From contig JAGCDJ010000014.1 in the NCBI GenBank assembly GCA_017651185.1, forward strand, positions 1 to 64,000: a stretch of DNA of 64,000 nt. The letters run 5' to 3'. The stretch's first letter is position 1; each line of letters opens with the position of its first letter. This DNA is from Bacteroidales bacterium. Lineage in GTDB: Bacteria; Bacteroidota; Bacteroidia; Bacteroidales; ML635J-15. Of this stretch, positions 44,861-56,411 are shown one piece after another. Under the pieces are notes generated by a model that saw nothing but the letters and a program-made list of their open reading frames with translations, did not search any database and had not been told where the DNA came from. The position numbers were made by a program, and so were the translations under genes.

Positions 44861-45718
44861 ATGATAAAGGATTATTCGTCATTCGGTCCGGCGTATCGCA
44901 ATTTTAAGGTCAGAGAAGATGTATATGTTCCCGAACCAGTTGCGGAATTTTCTGGAGACAATCCGTTCACGAGGATGGCTGCCATACGAGGAAAGAATAA
45001 GGACATAAAGTTTGATGAAACATATACGTATCTTGATAAGTCGTTTAAATTCAAGATATTGAACACTTTTATGTATTTTGTTGCCTGGTTTCTTGCTTTT
45101 CCGCTAAATCGCATAAGGTTTGGTCTTAGGATTGAAGGACGGGATAAAATACGTAAAAATCGGAAACTTTTTGCCAATGGAGTGATGACGGTCTGCAATC
45201 ACGTTCATAGATGGGATATGATATGTGTATTACAGGCAATGCGATACCGTAAAGCATGGATTCCAATGTATTCGCAACCATTTAATGGTAAGGACGGGTT
45301 TGTTATGAAATCCGTAGGTGGCATTGCCATTCCTGATAACTATGGCGGGCTCAGGAAGTTCGACCAAGCATTGAATGAATTGCGGTCAAAAAATCAATGG
45401 ATACATATATTTCCTGAAAGTTGCAGTTGGAATTTCTATGCTCCGCTCAGACCTTTTAAAATAGGTGCGTTTAATATGGCATATAGGTATTCTTTGCCTG
45501 TAGTTCCAATGATGATATCTTTTCGCCCTCGTACTGGATGGCGCAGATTGTTTGGCAAAGGAACTCCTCTGCTTTCCATTCATGTGGGCGATCCTATAAT
45601 GCCCGACCCCAGCAAATCCCGAAAGGAGGAGGTCGTGCGTATGTGCGATGTTGCACACAAGGCTATGCTTGATATGGCAGGTATTGTTTCAAATCCATGG
45701 CCATCATATATTGATTGA
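44861..45718 (+). CDS. glsA: PlsC-like O-acyltransferase, GlsA-like
   Basis: 285 residues from the ATG at 44861. The acyltransferase HX4D motif is in CNHVHRWDMICV (near residue 115), the substrate motif in FPESCSWNFYAPLRPFKIGAF, and PVVPMMISF follows. A hydrophobic segment (FMYFVAWFLAFPL) would anchor it to the membrane. With the GNAT-type N-acyltransferase gene 15 bp downstream, the pair matches the GlsA/GlsB arrangement that makes glycine lipids in Bacteroides: GlsB acylates glycine, GlsA adds the second acyl chain. The symbol is by context and motif; a search would settle it. Confidence 0.72.
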   Translation: MIKDYSSFGPAYRNFKVREDVYVPEPVAEFSGDNPFTRMAAIRGKNKDIKFDETYTYLDKSFKFKILNTFMYFVAWFLAFPLNRIRFGLRIEGRDKIRKNRKLFANGVMTVCNHVHRWDMICVLQAMRYRKAWIPMYSQPFNGKDGFVMKSVGGIAIPDNYGGLRKFDQALNELRSKNQWIHIFPESCSWNFYAPLRPFKIGAFNMAYRYSLPVVPMMISFRPRTGWRRLFGKGTPLLSIHVGDPIMPDPSKSRKEEVVRMCDVAHKAMLDMAGIVSNPWPSYID

Positions 45719-45733
45719 CAATTTTCTATCGCT

Positions 45734-46798
45734 ATGAAAGCAATAATTGAACCTGTACCAGTTGAACTTATTAAAGCAGAACTTACTAAATCCAAAAAAC
45801 TGGAAGATACGAATAGGGGGCATAACGAACTTTATGTCGTTACATGGCAGGATTCCCCCAATGTTGTTACAGAAATAGGTCGGCTTCGTGAAGTGACTTT
45901 CCGTGATGCCGGAGGTTCTACGGGCAACGACATTGATCTTGATGAATACGACAAGATGGGAAATCCATATAAGCAGTTGGTTGTATGGGATCCCGACAAT
46001 GAGGCGATTGTCGGTGGGTATCGATTCTTCTATGGGTCAGATGCGAAGTTTGACGAGAATGGTCAGCCAATTATGGCAAGTTCTCACCAATTTTGCTTTT
46101 CGCAGAAATTTATCAATGAGTATCTTCCGTATGTTTTAGAAGTCGGGCGCAATTTTGTGGTTCCTGAATATCAGAGTTCCAAGAGTGGGGCAAAGTCCAT
46201 ATATGCCATGGATAATCTTTGGGATGGCATGGTGGCTATAATAATGAAGAATCCTAACCTGCTTTATTTCTTCGGCAAGATAACAATGTATCCTTCATAC
46301 GATCATATAATTAGGGATTTGATTTACCATTTTCTTTGGAAGCATTTTGGTGACAAGGAAGAACTTGTTCGACCATGGGATGATTTGTCGGTAATGCCTA
46401 ACTCTGATCCGGATTTGATGAATCTGGTAGTGAATAAGGATGACCTTACTGAAGATTATAAGTTGCTTAAGATGGCTGCCAGAATGAGGGGTGTAAATGT
46501 ACCACCGAATATAACGGCCTATTTTTCCATTACTTCCCAGATGCTAATGTTCGGTACTGCGGTAAATCGCTTGATGAATAACATTGAGGATACGGGCTTG
46601 CTTATTCCGTTCGATGCAATCTATCATGAAAAGAAGAGTCGTCACATAGGTGCATATATTCGTTTTTCTATTGCTAAAAGGCGCAACAATGACGTGATGC
46701 TTGATCCAGAGATAGAAAAACGTATGATTGAGGATTGGTTGAATAAACGATTCCGCAAAGTAAAACGATTGCTCAGAAGAGCAGGACGAAATATATAG
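45734..46798 (+). CDS. glsB: GNAT-type N-acyltransferase, GlsB/OlsB-like
   Basis: 354 residues. The OlsB-like block is clear: EIGRLREVTFRDAGGSTG, NDIDLDEYD, PYKQLVVWDPDNEAIVGGYRF and VLEVGRNFVVPEYQ. This family transfers an acyl chain from acyl-carrier protein to an amino acid (glycine in Bacteroides, ornithine in others). The C-terminal half continues beyond the GNAT fold. It is co-transcribed with the O-acyltransferase. Which amino acid is used cannot be read from sequence. Confidence 0.75.
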   Translation: MKAIIEPVPVELIKAELTKSKKLEDTNRGHNELYVVTWQDSPNVVTEIGRLREVTFRDAGGSTGNDIDLDEYDKMGNPYKQLVVWDPDNEAIVGGYRFFYGSDAKFDENGQPIMASSHQFCFSQKFINEYLPYVLEVGRNFVVPEYQSSKSGAKSIYAMDNLWDGMVAIIMKNPNLLYFFGKITMYPSYDHIIRDLIYHFLWKHFGDKEELVRPWDDLSVMPNSDPDLMNLVVNKDDLTEDYKLLKMAARMRGVNVPPNITAYFSITSQMLMFGTAVNRLMNNIEDTGLLIPFDAIYHEKKSRHIGAYIRFSIAKRRNNDVMLDPEIEKRMIEDWLNKRFRKVKRLLRRAGRNI

Positions 46799-46823
46799 GA
46801 TACTCCGTTTCTCGCTACTTGTG

Positions 46824-46953
46824 TTGAGCGTAGTCGAAGTACGCTGTTTGAATGCTTGCGGCGTTTCTAAGGTTCAAGTTTCTATGGCTGACGCCCGTTT
46901 CTAGGTTTTACATTGCTGGCGGTTGCTGAGTTTGTCGAGGTACGCCGTTTGAA
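46824..46953. repeat. Degenerate direct repeats in the spacer
   Basis: GAGCGTAGTCGAAGTACGC within 46824-46852 and GAGTTTGTCGAGGTACGCC within 46927-46953 are diverged copies that both end in GTTTGAA. Between them, 46885-46904 is close to the reverse complement of 38224-38243. Text of this 'GTCGAAGTAC' kind is common between Bacteroidetes genes. No gene is seen in 46799-47011. Confidence 0.6.
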
Positions 46954-47011
46954 AGATTTTAGGTTAGTATGGTTCGAAACAATCTAAAACCACATTAAAC
47001 AACCAAAACAT

Positions 47012-47995
47012 TTAAACTGTTCCGCAAATCGCATAATCCTGGCTTTCTGCCAAATATTCTTTGAGCGCGTTTCCGTATTCCGGGAAAACGTCGCCAACTC
47101 TGCCTAGTCCGCTTATATATGGATTGATGTGGCGTTTTTTCGCGTAGATAATTCGGGAGTCGGGATTGTCGGCAGTGTGGACTATAGTCGAATAACTTCT
47201 GAATTTCTGCCATTCCTTTGCCGAGAACTCGTTGTTCATAAGTTTCTCGATGACAGGCGTTTCCCCAAGATATAAGTCGCTTTCGGCAATTATTTTGCGG
47301 ATTATGCATTCCTTTAATATCTCTGCCAGTCGTTGCATTGAGTAGCGGTCCTCGTCGGCAACGTAAATGCGTGAGCATTGCAGCGACAACTTTGCAAATT
47401 CCAAGGCGATGTCCTTGTCGGTAAACATTATTTCGGGTTGACCTTCTTCGTTTTCGCCGACGATGAGGTTGTCGTAAAGTCCCTTTGCCTTTTCTGGACT
47501 TGCTAGTTTGAAGTTCACGATGTTGCCTATTGTGTATTCCAGTCTGTCTGCCGAAAGGCGCGGTGTGTCGTTGTCGGCAATGGGGTAGAGGTGGTAGTCG
47601 GCGACTTCGGCAGTTTGCATGCCGTATTTTTTTAGGTAATGCTGAATTTCAGCCGAGTTCTCGATTATCGATTGTGTGCCGTTTTCGGTAGATTCCTGCG
47701 TGAGATAGTCGCCGTGCATGAAGTCGATGACATGTGCGAATGCAGGCGACGAAATGTCGTGTAGCAGTCCTGCTGTACTTTGCTTTTTGTCGTGGGTAAA
47801 GTGCCATACAATAAGGGCAACTCCAATGCTATGGTAGTATCGCGAGTATTTCTCCAGACCTGCAAACATCGGAAAACTAGTGTATTCACATCCGCAGTTC
47901 ATGCCTATGTCGTCGAGGCGGAGCATTGCTGGTGTATGTGCTATTTCCTGAATAAATTCTGGAATATCATTGCTGTATATAGAATGAAGATTCAT
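47012..47995 (-). CDS. HD-domain protein
   Basis: 327 residues. The metal-binding HD motifs are in YYHSIGVALIVWHFTH and AGLLHDISSPAFAHVIDF (near residues 53-92). Such proteins are phosphohydrolases of nucleotides or related compounds. The C-terminal half has no domain I recognise. It is divergently transcribed from the GH97 gene. Confidence 0.82.
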   Translation of the reverse strand: MNLHSIYSNDIPEFIQEIAHTPAMLRLDDIGMNCGCEYTSFPMFAGLEKYSRYYHSIGVALIVWHFTHDKKQSTAGLLHDISSPAFAHVIDFMHGDYLTQESTENGTQSIIENSAEIQHYLKKYGMQTAEVADYHLYPIADNDTPRLSADRLEYTIGNIVNFKLASPEKAKGLYDNLIVGENEEGQPEIMFTDKDIALEFAKLSLQCSRIYVADEDRYSMQRLAEILKECIIRKIIAESDLYLGETPVIEKLMNNEFSAKEWQKFRSYSTIVHTADNPDSRIIYAKKRHINPYISGLGRVGDVFPEYGNALKEYLAESQDYAICGTV

Positions 47996-48014
47996 TGTAG
48001 TTGTGATAAAGATG

Positions 48015-50391
<2,377 letters not shown>

Positions 50392-50463
50392 ATGCATCAA
50401 TGACGGCAATGTCCTTATGGAAACTCTCGAACATTGAAATGTCGATTCATTGAACTTTTTTCT

Positions 50464-50471
50464 TACCTTTG
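50464..50471 (+). promoter_or_regulatory. -7 box of the M23-dxr pair
   Basis: TACCTTTG ends 18 nt before the ATG at 50490. Confidence 0.6.
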
Positions 50472-50489
50472 CAACGCATTTGTTTCAGT

Positions 50490-51329
50490 ATGGCAGAGAA
50501 GAAGAAACATAAGTTTTGGGCTTGGCTCACTCGACCTTACCAGTTTGTGATTTATCGCGATGGAAATTTCGAGGTGCTGAAGAAAATTCGCATGAACAAG
50601 ATGGTGTTTTCTCTTGTTATTGTGTCTATGTTCGTGATTTTCTTTGCTATAATATCTCTGCTAGTTGTATATACGCCACTGAAATATTTGGTGCCCGGTT
50701 ATCCCGACAGGCAGACGCTGGAACTAATCTATAGCAATGCTGAGCGGGTTGACAGTCTTGCTGCCGAACTTGATGCTCGTGAGGAGTATCTCAATATGAT
50801 TCGCGATATGATTTTCTCCGAGGTGCCAGTCGATGCTGATTTCGCAGTGCCAGTATCGGGACTGACGGAAGAGCAGATACGCGATTTCAACGATCCAACA
50901 AAACCTCGCCAGCGTTACGATGAGAGTGAAAATGTAAATGTCGTTAACAAAAATGACATTGTCCCGAATCTTTTCGTTCCAATGAAGGGATTGATAGTTA
51001 ATGGGTTTGATAAGGGTCACAGGCATTTTGGAGTTGATATTGCACCTTTGGGCGATGTGTCTGTTTTTGCAGTGCTTCAAGGTGTTGTAGTTGAAAGTAA
51101 TTTTACCATAGAAAATGGCTACTCCATAATCTTGCAGCATCCGCGCGGTGTCATTTCTGTTTATAAGCATTGTGAGATGCCTACGGTTGTGGAAGGTCAG
51201 AAAGTCCGTCAGGGAGAGCAGATTGCCGTGTATGGTAACTCGGGCGAAAACACCAGCGGTCCGCATCTTCATTTTGAACTTTGGCAGAACGGAGCACCTT
51301 TGAATCCAACTGAATGTATTGAATTTTAA
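50490..51329 (+). CDS. M23-family (LytM) metallopeptidase, membrane-anchored
   Basis: 279 residues from the ATG at 50490. One membrane segment near residues 36-60 (MVFSLVIVSMFVIFFAIISLLVV), a coiled stretch, then the LytM domain: HRHFGVDIAPLGD (HX3D zinc ligands) and GPHLHFELW (HxH). It should cut or help cut peptidoglycan cross-links in the periplasm. The stop shares a base with the dxr start (TAATG), a gene pairing that would couple wall and isoprenoid supply, though this may be chance. Confidence 0.9.
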   Translation: MAEKKKHKFWAWLTRPYQFVIYRDGNFEVLKKIRMNKMVFSLVIVSMFVIFFAIISLLVVYTPLKYLVPGYPDRQTLELIYSNAERVDSLAAELDAREEYLNMIRDMIFSEVPVDADFAVPVSGLTEEQIRDFNDPTKPRQRYDESENVNVVNKNDIVPNLFVPMKGLIVNGFDKGHRHFGVDIAPLGDVSVFAVLQGVVVESNFTIENGYSIILQHPRGVISVYKHCEMPTVVEGQKVRQGEQIAVYGNSGENTSGPHLHFELWQNGAPLNPTECIEF

Positions 51330-52504
51330 TGGAACAGCAACGAAAAAACATAGCGATTCTAGGTTCTACGGGTTCTATTGGAACTCAGGCATTGGATATT
51401 ATTCGCGACTATCCCGACAAGTTTTCAGCCGAGGTGCTTGTCGCCAATAACAATGCACAGTTGCTTATAAGTCAAGCGCGTGAGTTTGAACCGAACTTTG
51501 TGGTAATCGCCAACAAGGAAAAATATTCCGAAGTGCGCGATGCTCTTGCCGACTTGCCTATAAAGGTGTATGCTGGTTCTGAGGCAATTCTTGATGTTGT
51601 GTCGATGGATTGCGTTGATATGGTGCTTGCTGCAATGGTTGGATTTGCAGGTCTTTTGCCAACAATAAAAGCTATTGAGGCAGGCAAGGTTGTCGCTTTG
51701 GCAAACAAGGAAACGCTTGTAGTTGGTGGCAAGATAATTTGCGACAAACTGAAGGAAAGTGCAACATCCTGCATTTTGCCTGTCGATTCGGAGCATTCGG
51801 CAATTTTCCAGTGCTTGCGTGGTGAGAGCATTGATAATGTTGAGAAACTTATCCTTACGGCATCGGGCGGACCGTTCTTCGGCAAAAATGTTGAATTTCT
51901 GAAAAATGTCACTGCCGAACAGGCTTTGAATCATCCCAACTGGAAGATGGGTAGCAAGGTTACAATCGATTCGGCCTCGCTGATGAACAAAGGCTTTGAA
52001 ATGATTGAGGCGCATTGGTTGTTCGGTATTCCTGCCGACAGGATAGAGGTGCTTGTGCATAGGCAGTCGGTAGTGCATTCGATGGTTGAATTTGCCGATG
52101 CCTCAATCAAGGCGCAGATTGGAGCGCCGAGTATGCGTATTCCTATCCAGTATGCATTCGACTATCCAAACAGGACATATTCACCGAAAAATCGTTTTTC
52201 GTTCCTCGAACACGGCGTAAATCTAACTTTTGAGAAACCAGATACCAATACTTTTCGCTGTCTGCAAATCGCATACGGTTGTCTTTTGCAAGGCGGAAAT
52301 GCTCCCTGCATAATGAATGCCGCCAACGAAATAGCCGTTGATGCCTTCCTAAAAGGCCGTATCGGATTTATGCAAATTCCAGAAATAATAGAGTCAACAC
52401 TTGAAAAATTGCCTTTCGAAAGCAAAATTTCAATTGAATCGTGCTTTGCAACTGACAAGGAGGCTAGAAGAATAGCCGAAGATTTTGCATCAAAATGTAT
52501 TTAG
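51329..52504 (+). CDS. dxr: 1-deoxy-D-xylulose 5-phosphate reductoisomerase
   Basis: 391 residues. NADPH-binding ILGSTGSIGTQAL, LANKETLVVGG, the metal and substrate blocks PVDSEHSAIFQCL and SASGGPFF-like LTASGGPFFGKN, and ATIDSASLMNKGFEMIEAHWLF (here TIDSASLMNKG) are all there. It catalyses the first committed step of the MEP isoprenoid pathway. Confidence 0.96.
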   Translation: MEQQRKNIAILGSTGSIGTQALDIIRDYPDKFSAEVLVANNNAQLLISQAREFEPNFVVIANKEKYSEVRDALADLPIKVYAGSEAILDVVSMDCVDMVLAAMVGFAGLLPTIKAIEAGKVVALANKETLVVGGKIICDKLKESATSCILPVDSEHSAIFQCLRGESIDNVEKLILTASGGPFFGKNVEFLKNVTAEQALNHPNWKMGSKVTIDSASLMNKGFEMIEAHWLFGIPADRIEVLVHRQSVVHSMVEFADASIKAQIGAPSMRIPIQYAFDYPNRTYSPKNRFSFLEHGVNLTFEKPDTNTFRCLQIAYGCLLQGGNAPCIMNAANEIAVDAFLKGRIGFMQIPEIIESTLEKLPFESKISIESCFATDKEARRIAEDFASKCI

Positions 52505-52593
52505 GTGTAAAAATGCGTTGAGATTTTCCGATTTTTTGAAATTGTATTGTGTTAAGTTGTTGATATAAAATAACTTAGTTTGTATTTTGTTGA

Positions 52594-52688
52594 AAAGATT
52601 CCGCTGGAATCTATATGAAATATCAGCGGAATGTGTGTTCTAAAGTATAGATTCCGCTGAAATATTTTAAAAAAGTTAGCGGAATGTG
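52594..52688. repeat. Left copy of a ~95-bp dyad repeat bracketing an ATPase gene
   Basis: Two dyads in a row: ATTCCGCTG (52598-52606) with CAGCGGAAT (52624-52632), and ATTCCGCT (52651-52658) with AGCGGAAT (52678-52685). The half-sites fall on a 26-27 bp pitch. The first 70 bp match the copy at 54155-54224 at 63 of 70 positions, in the same orientation. The last half-site lies 15 bp before the -7 box of the ATPase gene. Confidence 0.9.
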
Positions 52689-52700
52689 GAAAAATGTTTT

Positions 52701-52708
52701 TACCTTTG
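52701..52708 (+). promoter_or_regulatory. -7 box of the ATPase gene
   Basis: TACCTTTG, 20 nt before the ATG at 52729. The right end of the dyad repeat covers the -33 region, so the repeat could act as its operator. Confidence 0.6.
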
Positions 52709-52728
52709 TGGGGTTAAAAGAAAAGGTT

Positions 52729-54147
52729 ATGGACAAAAAGATTGTCGGCAGAGAACAGGAATTGGCTCAACTATCCCGCTACTACAAATCCAAGCAATCG
52801 GAATTTGTGGCTGTGTATGGTCGTCGCAGGGTGGGGAAGACGTTTTTGGTTAGAAATGCTTTTCCGCGTATTGATTTCCAATATACAGCAATGATGAATG
52901 CTTCGCGGCGCGAGCAGTTGGTTTGCTTTGCCAATGCCTTGCGTGAGCAGGGTCTTGTTGATGCGGCGGATGTGTCGTCGTGGCAGGAGGCATTTGCAGA
53001 ACTGAAAAGGTTCATCTGTACACTGCCAAAGTCGCGGAAAAAAGTCATTTTCCTTGACGAACTGCCTTGGATGGACAAGTCGGATGCAGTCTTTATTTCG
53101 GCTTTCGAGCATTTCTGGAACAGTTGGGCATCGGCTCGCAATGACATTATGCTTGTGGTCTGCGGTTCGGCAACATCGTGGATGATGGACAAACTGATAA
53201 ACAATCGCGGTGGCCTTCACAACCGCATAACCCTACACATTCGGTTTGAACCGTTTTCACTCAAGGAAACGGAACTTTACCTGAAGTCGCGCAAATTCCG
53301 CTGGGGCAGAATGATGATTGCAGAGTGCTATATGATTTTCGGAGGCATACCATATTATTTAAGCTTGCTCGATCCTTCCCTGAGTCTTGCAAGAAATGTC
53401 GATTGCCTTTTTTTCAGACAAAATGCGGTGCTTCGTGGCGAATTCAGCAACCTATATGCCTCGCTGTTTACAAATTCAAAACTATATATCGGTATTGTCC
53501 AGTTACTTGGCAGCAAGAAAAAAGGCCTTTCGCGTGACGAAATTGTCAAAGGTTTGAAACTTGCAGATGGCGGAACATTCTCGAAGGCATTGGCAGACCT
53601 GGAAAACTGTGGATTCATTCGCAACTATACGCCGTTCGACAAGAAAAAGAAGACCGCATTGTTCCAACTTGTTGATTTTTACACCTTGTTTTACCTTAAT
53701 TTCATTTGGGAACGCAAGATAAACGACGAGGATTTCTGGTCGAAAAATTCACGTTCCACACTGCGCAATGCTTGGATTGACTATGCGTTCGAGCAACTTT
53801 GTCTGGCACACGTAAGGCAGATAAAGCAAGGTCTTGGTATTTCGGGAGTAATCACAAATGTGTATTCATGGCGTAGCACCCAGAAGGAACGTGGCGCTCA
53901 AATAGACCTTGTAATCGATCGAAACGACAACTCCATTACGCTTTGCGAAATGAAATGGACAAACAGACAATATTCTATAACAGCCGCTTACGAGAAAAAT
54001 CTTAACAACAAGGTAGAAACTTTTGTCGAGGAAAACGAAACAAAAAAGTCTGTTTTTCTAACAATGATAACTACCCAGGGAGTTTTGTCAAATTCTCACT
54101 CGCAAATTTTAGATAACAATTTGATATTAAATGACTTATTTGTATAA
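52729..54147 (+). CDS. Archaeal-type AAA ATPase with DUF234 nuclease-like domain
   Basis: 472 residues from the ATG at 52729; an upstream in-frame ATG at 52684 lies before the -7 box and inside the repeat. IVGREQELAQL, Walker A VYGRRRVGKTFL, Walker B KKVIFLDELPWMD and FGGIPYYLSLLD mark the STAND-like archaeal ATPase family. A winged helix follows (LSRDEIVKGLKLADGGTFSKALADLENCGFI). The C-terminus has a PD-(D/E)XK core: GAQIDLVIDRNDNSITLCEMKW (Asp then ExK). The biological role of these proteins is unknown; they are frequent, patchy genes in Bacteroidetes and archaea. The flanking direct repeats suggest it travels or is regulated as a cassette. Confidence 0.85.
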   Translation: MDKKIVGREQELAQLSRYYKSKQSEFVAVYGRRRVGKTFLVRNAFPRIDFQYTAMMNASRREQLVCFANALREQGLVDAADVSSWQEAFAELKRFICTLPKSRKKVIFLDELPWMDKSDAVFISAFEHFWNSWASARNDIMLVVCGSATSWMMDKLINNRGGLHNRITLHIRFEPFSLKETELYLKSRKFRWGRMMIAECYMIFGGIPYYLSLLDPSLSLARNVDCLFFRQNAVLRGEFSNLYASLFTNSKLYIGIVQLLGSKKKGLSRDEIVKGLKLADGGTFSKALADLENCGFIRNYTPFDKKKKTALFQLVDFYTLFYLNFIWERKINDEDFWSKNSRSTLRNAWIDYAFEQLCLAHVRQIKQGLGISGVITNVYSWRSTQKERGAQIDLVIDRNDNSITLCEMKWTNRQYSITAAYEKNLNNKVETFVEENETKKSVFLTMITTQGVLSNSHSQILDNNLILNDLFV

Positions 54148-54154
54148 TATTCAA

Positions 54155-54246
54155 AAAGATTCCGCTGAAATCTATATAAAGTATCAGCGGAATGTATGTT
54201 TAAAAGTATAGATTCCGCTGGAATTTGAAAAATATTTTGGCGGAAT
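54155..54246. repeat. Right copy of the ~95-bp dyad repeat
   Basis: Starts 8 bp after the ATPase stop. Dyads: ATTCCGCTG (54159-54167) with CAGCGGAAT (54185-54193), and ATTCCGCTG (54212-54220) with GCGGAAT (54240-54246). It has the same orientation and order as the left copy; the last ~25 bp are more diverged. Confidence 0.9.
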
Positions 54247-54258
54247 ATTTAGTTGCTG

Positions 54259-54753
54259 TTATTCGAAAAACTCTTCCGACCAGCCGTGTCCCAAATCCCA
54301 ATGCACATCTACTACAAAATCGAAATCTGCTGGTAGATTGAATTCATCCTCAAGGGTTTCGCGAAACTTCTCTATGTCAATGCTATTAAGCCAGTGACCG
54401 ACGTAAACTTGGAATTTGCCGTCTGCTTCGTTTTGGAAAATTCTGCCACGCGGTATCATTGTGTAGTTGCTTTCAGTATAGAATATTGATGAAGTGTCTC
54501 CTTTTGCTGTAGCACGATGGTGCTGCTTTTGCCAATAGGTTTTGTGCAATTTATTGATGGTGGCTTTCCCGTTTATGAAAATAGCTTTGTCGGCATCTGT
54601 TTTTTCAACTCCGAACAATGAATTGTCGGTAATATCGTACCAGAAAATGCCAACTTTGGGCTTTCCATTGTCTATGAATTTAGACATGATTTCGATGAGT
54701 TCATCATGTTCTTGTTCGTCAGTGTGTTTTATGCCTTTGTCGTCAGTAGTCAT
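54259..54753 (-). CDS. Conserved-looking protein of unknown function
   Basis: 164 residues, acidic, no signal peptide or membrane segment. I do not recognise a family. Features: a charged start (DEQEHDELIEIMSKFID), VGIFWYDITDNSLFGVEK, YWQKQHHRATAKGD, MIPRGRIFQNEADGKFQVYVGHW and the C-terminal DFVVDVHWDLGHGWSEEFFE. It has its own -7 box (TAATTTTG on the minus strand, 54783-54776) and ends 13 bp from the right dyad repeat. Confidence 0.7.
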   Translation of the reverse strand: MTTDDKGIKHTDEQEHDELIEIMSKFIDNGKPKVGIFWYDITDNSLFGVEKTDADKAIFINGKATINKLHKTYWQKQHHRATAKGDTSSIFYTESNYTMIPRGRIFQNEADGKFQVYVGHWLNSIDIEKFRETLEDEFNLPADFDFVVDVHWDLGHGWSEEFFE

Positions 54754-54811
54754 TTTAAATGGAAATAATCTTTTGCAAAATTAGCAAAAAGTATGATACT
54801 ATGATACAGCA

Positions 54812-54843
54812 ACAAAAAAAGCCGCAATTACGCGGCTTTTTAT
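54812..54843 (-). terminator. Terminator of glyA
   Basis: AAAAAGCCGC and its complement around 54816-54840 form a stem with a 5-6 nt loop; on the minus strand it ends in a T-run. Being symmetric it may also protect from reading in the other direction. Confidence 0.85.
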
Positions 54844-54859
54844 TGTGATTTTCAATTTT

Positions 54860-56140
54860 CTACCATGCGAAAAGCGGGTAGTTAGCCATCATCTTGTTTA
54901 CTTCTGCACGAACCTCAGCGATAACGGTTTCGTTTTCAGGATCGCAGAGAACGCGGTCGATAAGGTCAACGATAACAGCCATCTTGTCTTCTTTTACACC
55001 ACGGGTTGTGATAGCCGGTGTTCCGAAACGCAAACCTGAAGTCTGGAATGGGCTGCGGGTGTCGAAAGGAACCATGTTCTTGTTTGTAGTAATGTCGGCA
55101 GCAACAAGTGCCTTTTCAGCGAGCTTACCGGTGAGTTCCGGGAACTTGGTGCGAAGGTCAACGAGCATAGAGTGGTTGTCGGTTCCGCCGCTGACGATCT
55201 TGTATCCCTTTGCCATGAAAGCATCAGCCAAAGCTGCAGCATTCTTCTTAACCTGCTTCTGGTATTCCTTGAATTCTGGAGTGAGAGCTTCGCCGAAAGC
55301 AACAGCCTTAGCAGCGATAACGTGCTCCAATGGACCGCCCTGGCAGCCTGGGAATACAGCAGAATCGAGCAATGCCGACATCATCTTAACTTCGCCCTTT
55401 GGAGTCTTCTTGCCCCAAGGATTCGGGAAGTCCTGACCCATCATGATGACACCACCACGCGGACCACGAAGGGTCTTGTGAGTAGTTGTAGTTACGATGT
55501 GAGCGTATTTAACTGGGTTGTCGAGCAAACCGGCAGCGATAAGACCTGCAGGGTGCGACATATCAACCATAAAGATAGCACCGATTTCGTCGGCAACCTT
55601 GCGGATGCGAGCGTAATCCCATTCGCGGCTGTAAGCTGATGCACCAGCGATGATGAGTTTCGGCTTGTTTTCGCGAGCAACGCGTTCGAGCTGGTCGTAG
55701 TCAACGCGACCATCGCTTTCCTTTACGTTGTATTCCAATGCCTTGTAGTTGATACCCGACATATTTACTGGTGAACCGTGTGAAAGGTGTCCGCCGTGTG
55801 CGAGGTTAAGTCCGAGGAATGTGTCGCCAACGTTGAGGCATGCAAGGAATACTGCCATGTTTGCCTGTGCGCCCGAGTGCGGCTGTACATTTGCCCAGCA
55901 AGCACCGAAGATCTTTTTCAATCTTTCGATAGCGAGGGTTTCGCTCTGGTCAACAACTTCGCAACCACCATAGTAACGCTTTCCAGGATAACCTTCAGCG
56001 TACTTGTTTGTCATTACCGAACCCATAGCTTCCATTACCTGGTCGCTTACAAAGTTCTCCGATGCAATGAGCTCGATGCCCTTCATCTGTCTTTCTCTTT
56101 CCTTCTTTATAAGGTCGAAAATTTGTTCGTCTCTAACCAT
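54860..56140 (-). CDS. glyA: Serine hydroxymethyltransferase
   Basis: 426 residues. [21 protein letters not shown], the substrate region [18 protein letters not shown], and the PLP lysine in [19 protein letters not shown] (near residue 225) are intact. It interconverts serine and glycine with tetrahydrofolate. Strongly biased codon use. A TACATTTG box (56185-56178, minus strand) lies upstream. Confidence 0.97.
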   Translation of the reverse strand: MVRDEQIFDLIKKERERQMKGIELIASENFVSDQVMEAMGSVMTNKYAEGYPGKRYYGGCEVVDQSETLAIERLKKIFGACWANVQPHSGAQANMAVFLACLNVGDTFLGLNLAHGGHLSHGSPVNMSGINYKALEYNVKESDGRVDYDQLERVARENKPKLIIAGASAYSREWDYARIRKVADEIGAIFMVDMSHPAGLIAAGLLDNPVKYAHIVTTTTHKTLRGPRGGVIMMGQDFPNPWGKKTPKGEVKMMSALLDSAVFPGCQGGPLEHVIAAKAVAFGEALTPEFKEYQKQVKKNAAALADAFMAKGYKIVSGGTDNHSMLVDLRTKFPELTGKLAEKALVAADITTNKNMVPFDTRSPFQTSGLRFGTPAITTRGVKEDKMAVIVDLIDRVLCDPENETVIAEVRAEVNKMMANYPLFAW

Positions 56141-56297
56141 AATATTTTATTTTAATATGTGTTTTAAAAATTTTCGGCAAATGTAATAATTATTTGTCAC
56201 AATGAGGAGAGGATTCGAAAAATTCAAAGATTTGAAAATTTGAAAATTTCTGGTTTTCTAATTTGGTGTACAATAGGTCTTGCCATTGCCATCCTTG

Positions 56298-56353
56298 CCC
56301 CCCCATCGTTAAGGCCTTTAAGGACATTAAAGTCCTTAAGGTCCGATGGGGGG
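56298..56353. repeat. Large hairpin-forming element
   Basis: CCCCCCATCG (up to 56308) pairs with CGATGGGGGG (56344-56353); between them nested pairs of TTAAGG/CCTTAA and AAGGAC/GTCCTT add further stems. The whole ~56 nt can fold into one long structure. It lies between glyA and the DUF2461 promoter, and no T-run follows. Confidence 0.75.
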
Positions 56354-56411
56354 CAACGTACTTTTCGCATGCAAGACCACAAAAACAGAAATTAGAAACC
56401 AGAAATATATT

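Noticed and set aside
46799..47011. Possible small RNA gene in the spacer
   Set aside because: Only degenerate repeats are seen; no promoter box, no terminator and no tRNA-like structure.
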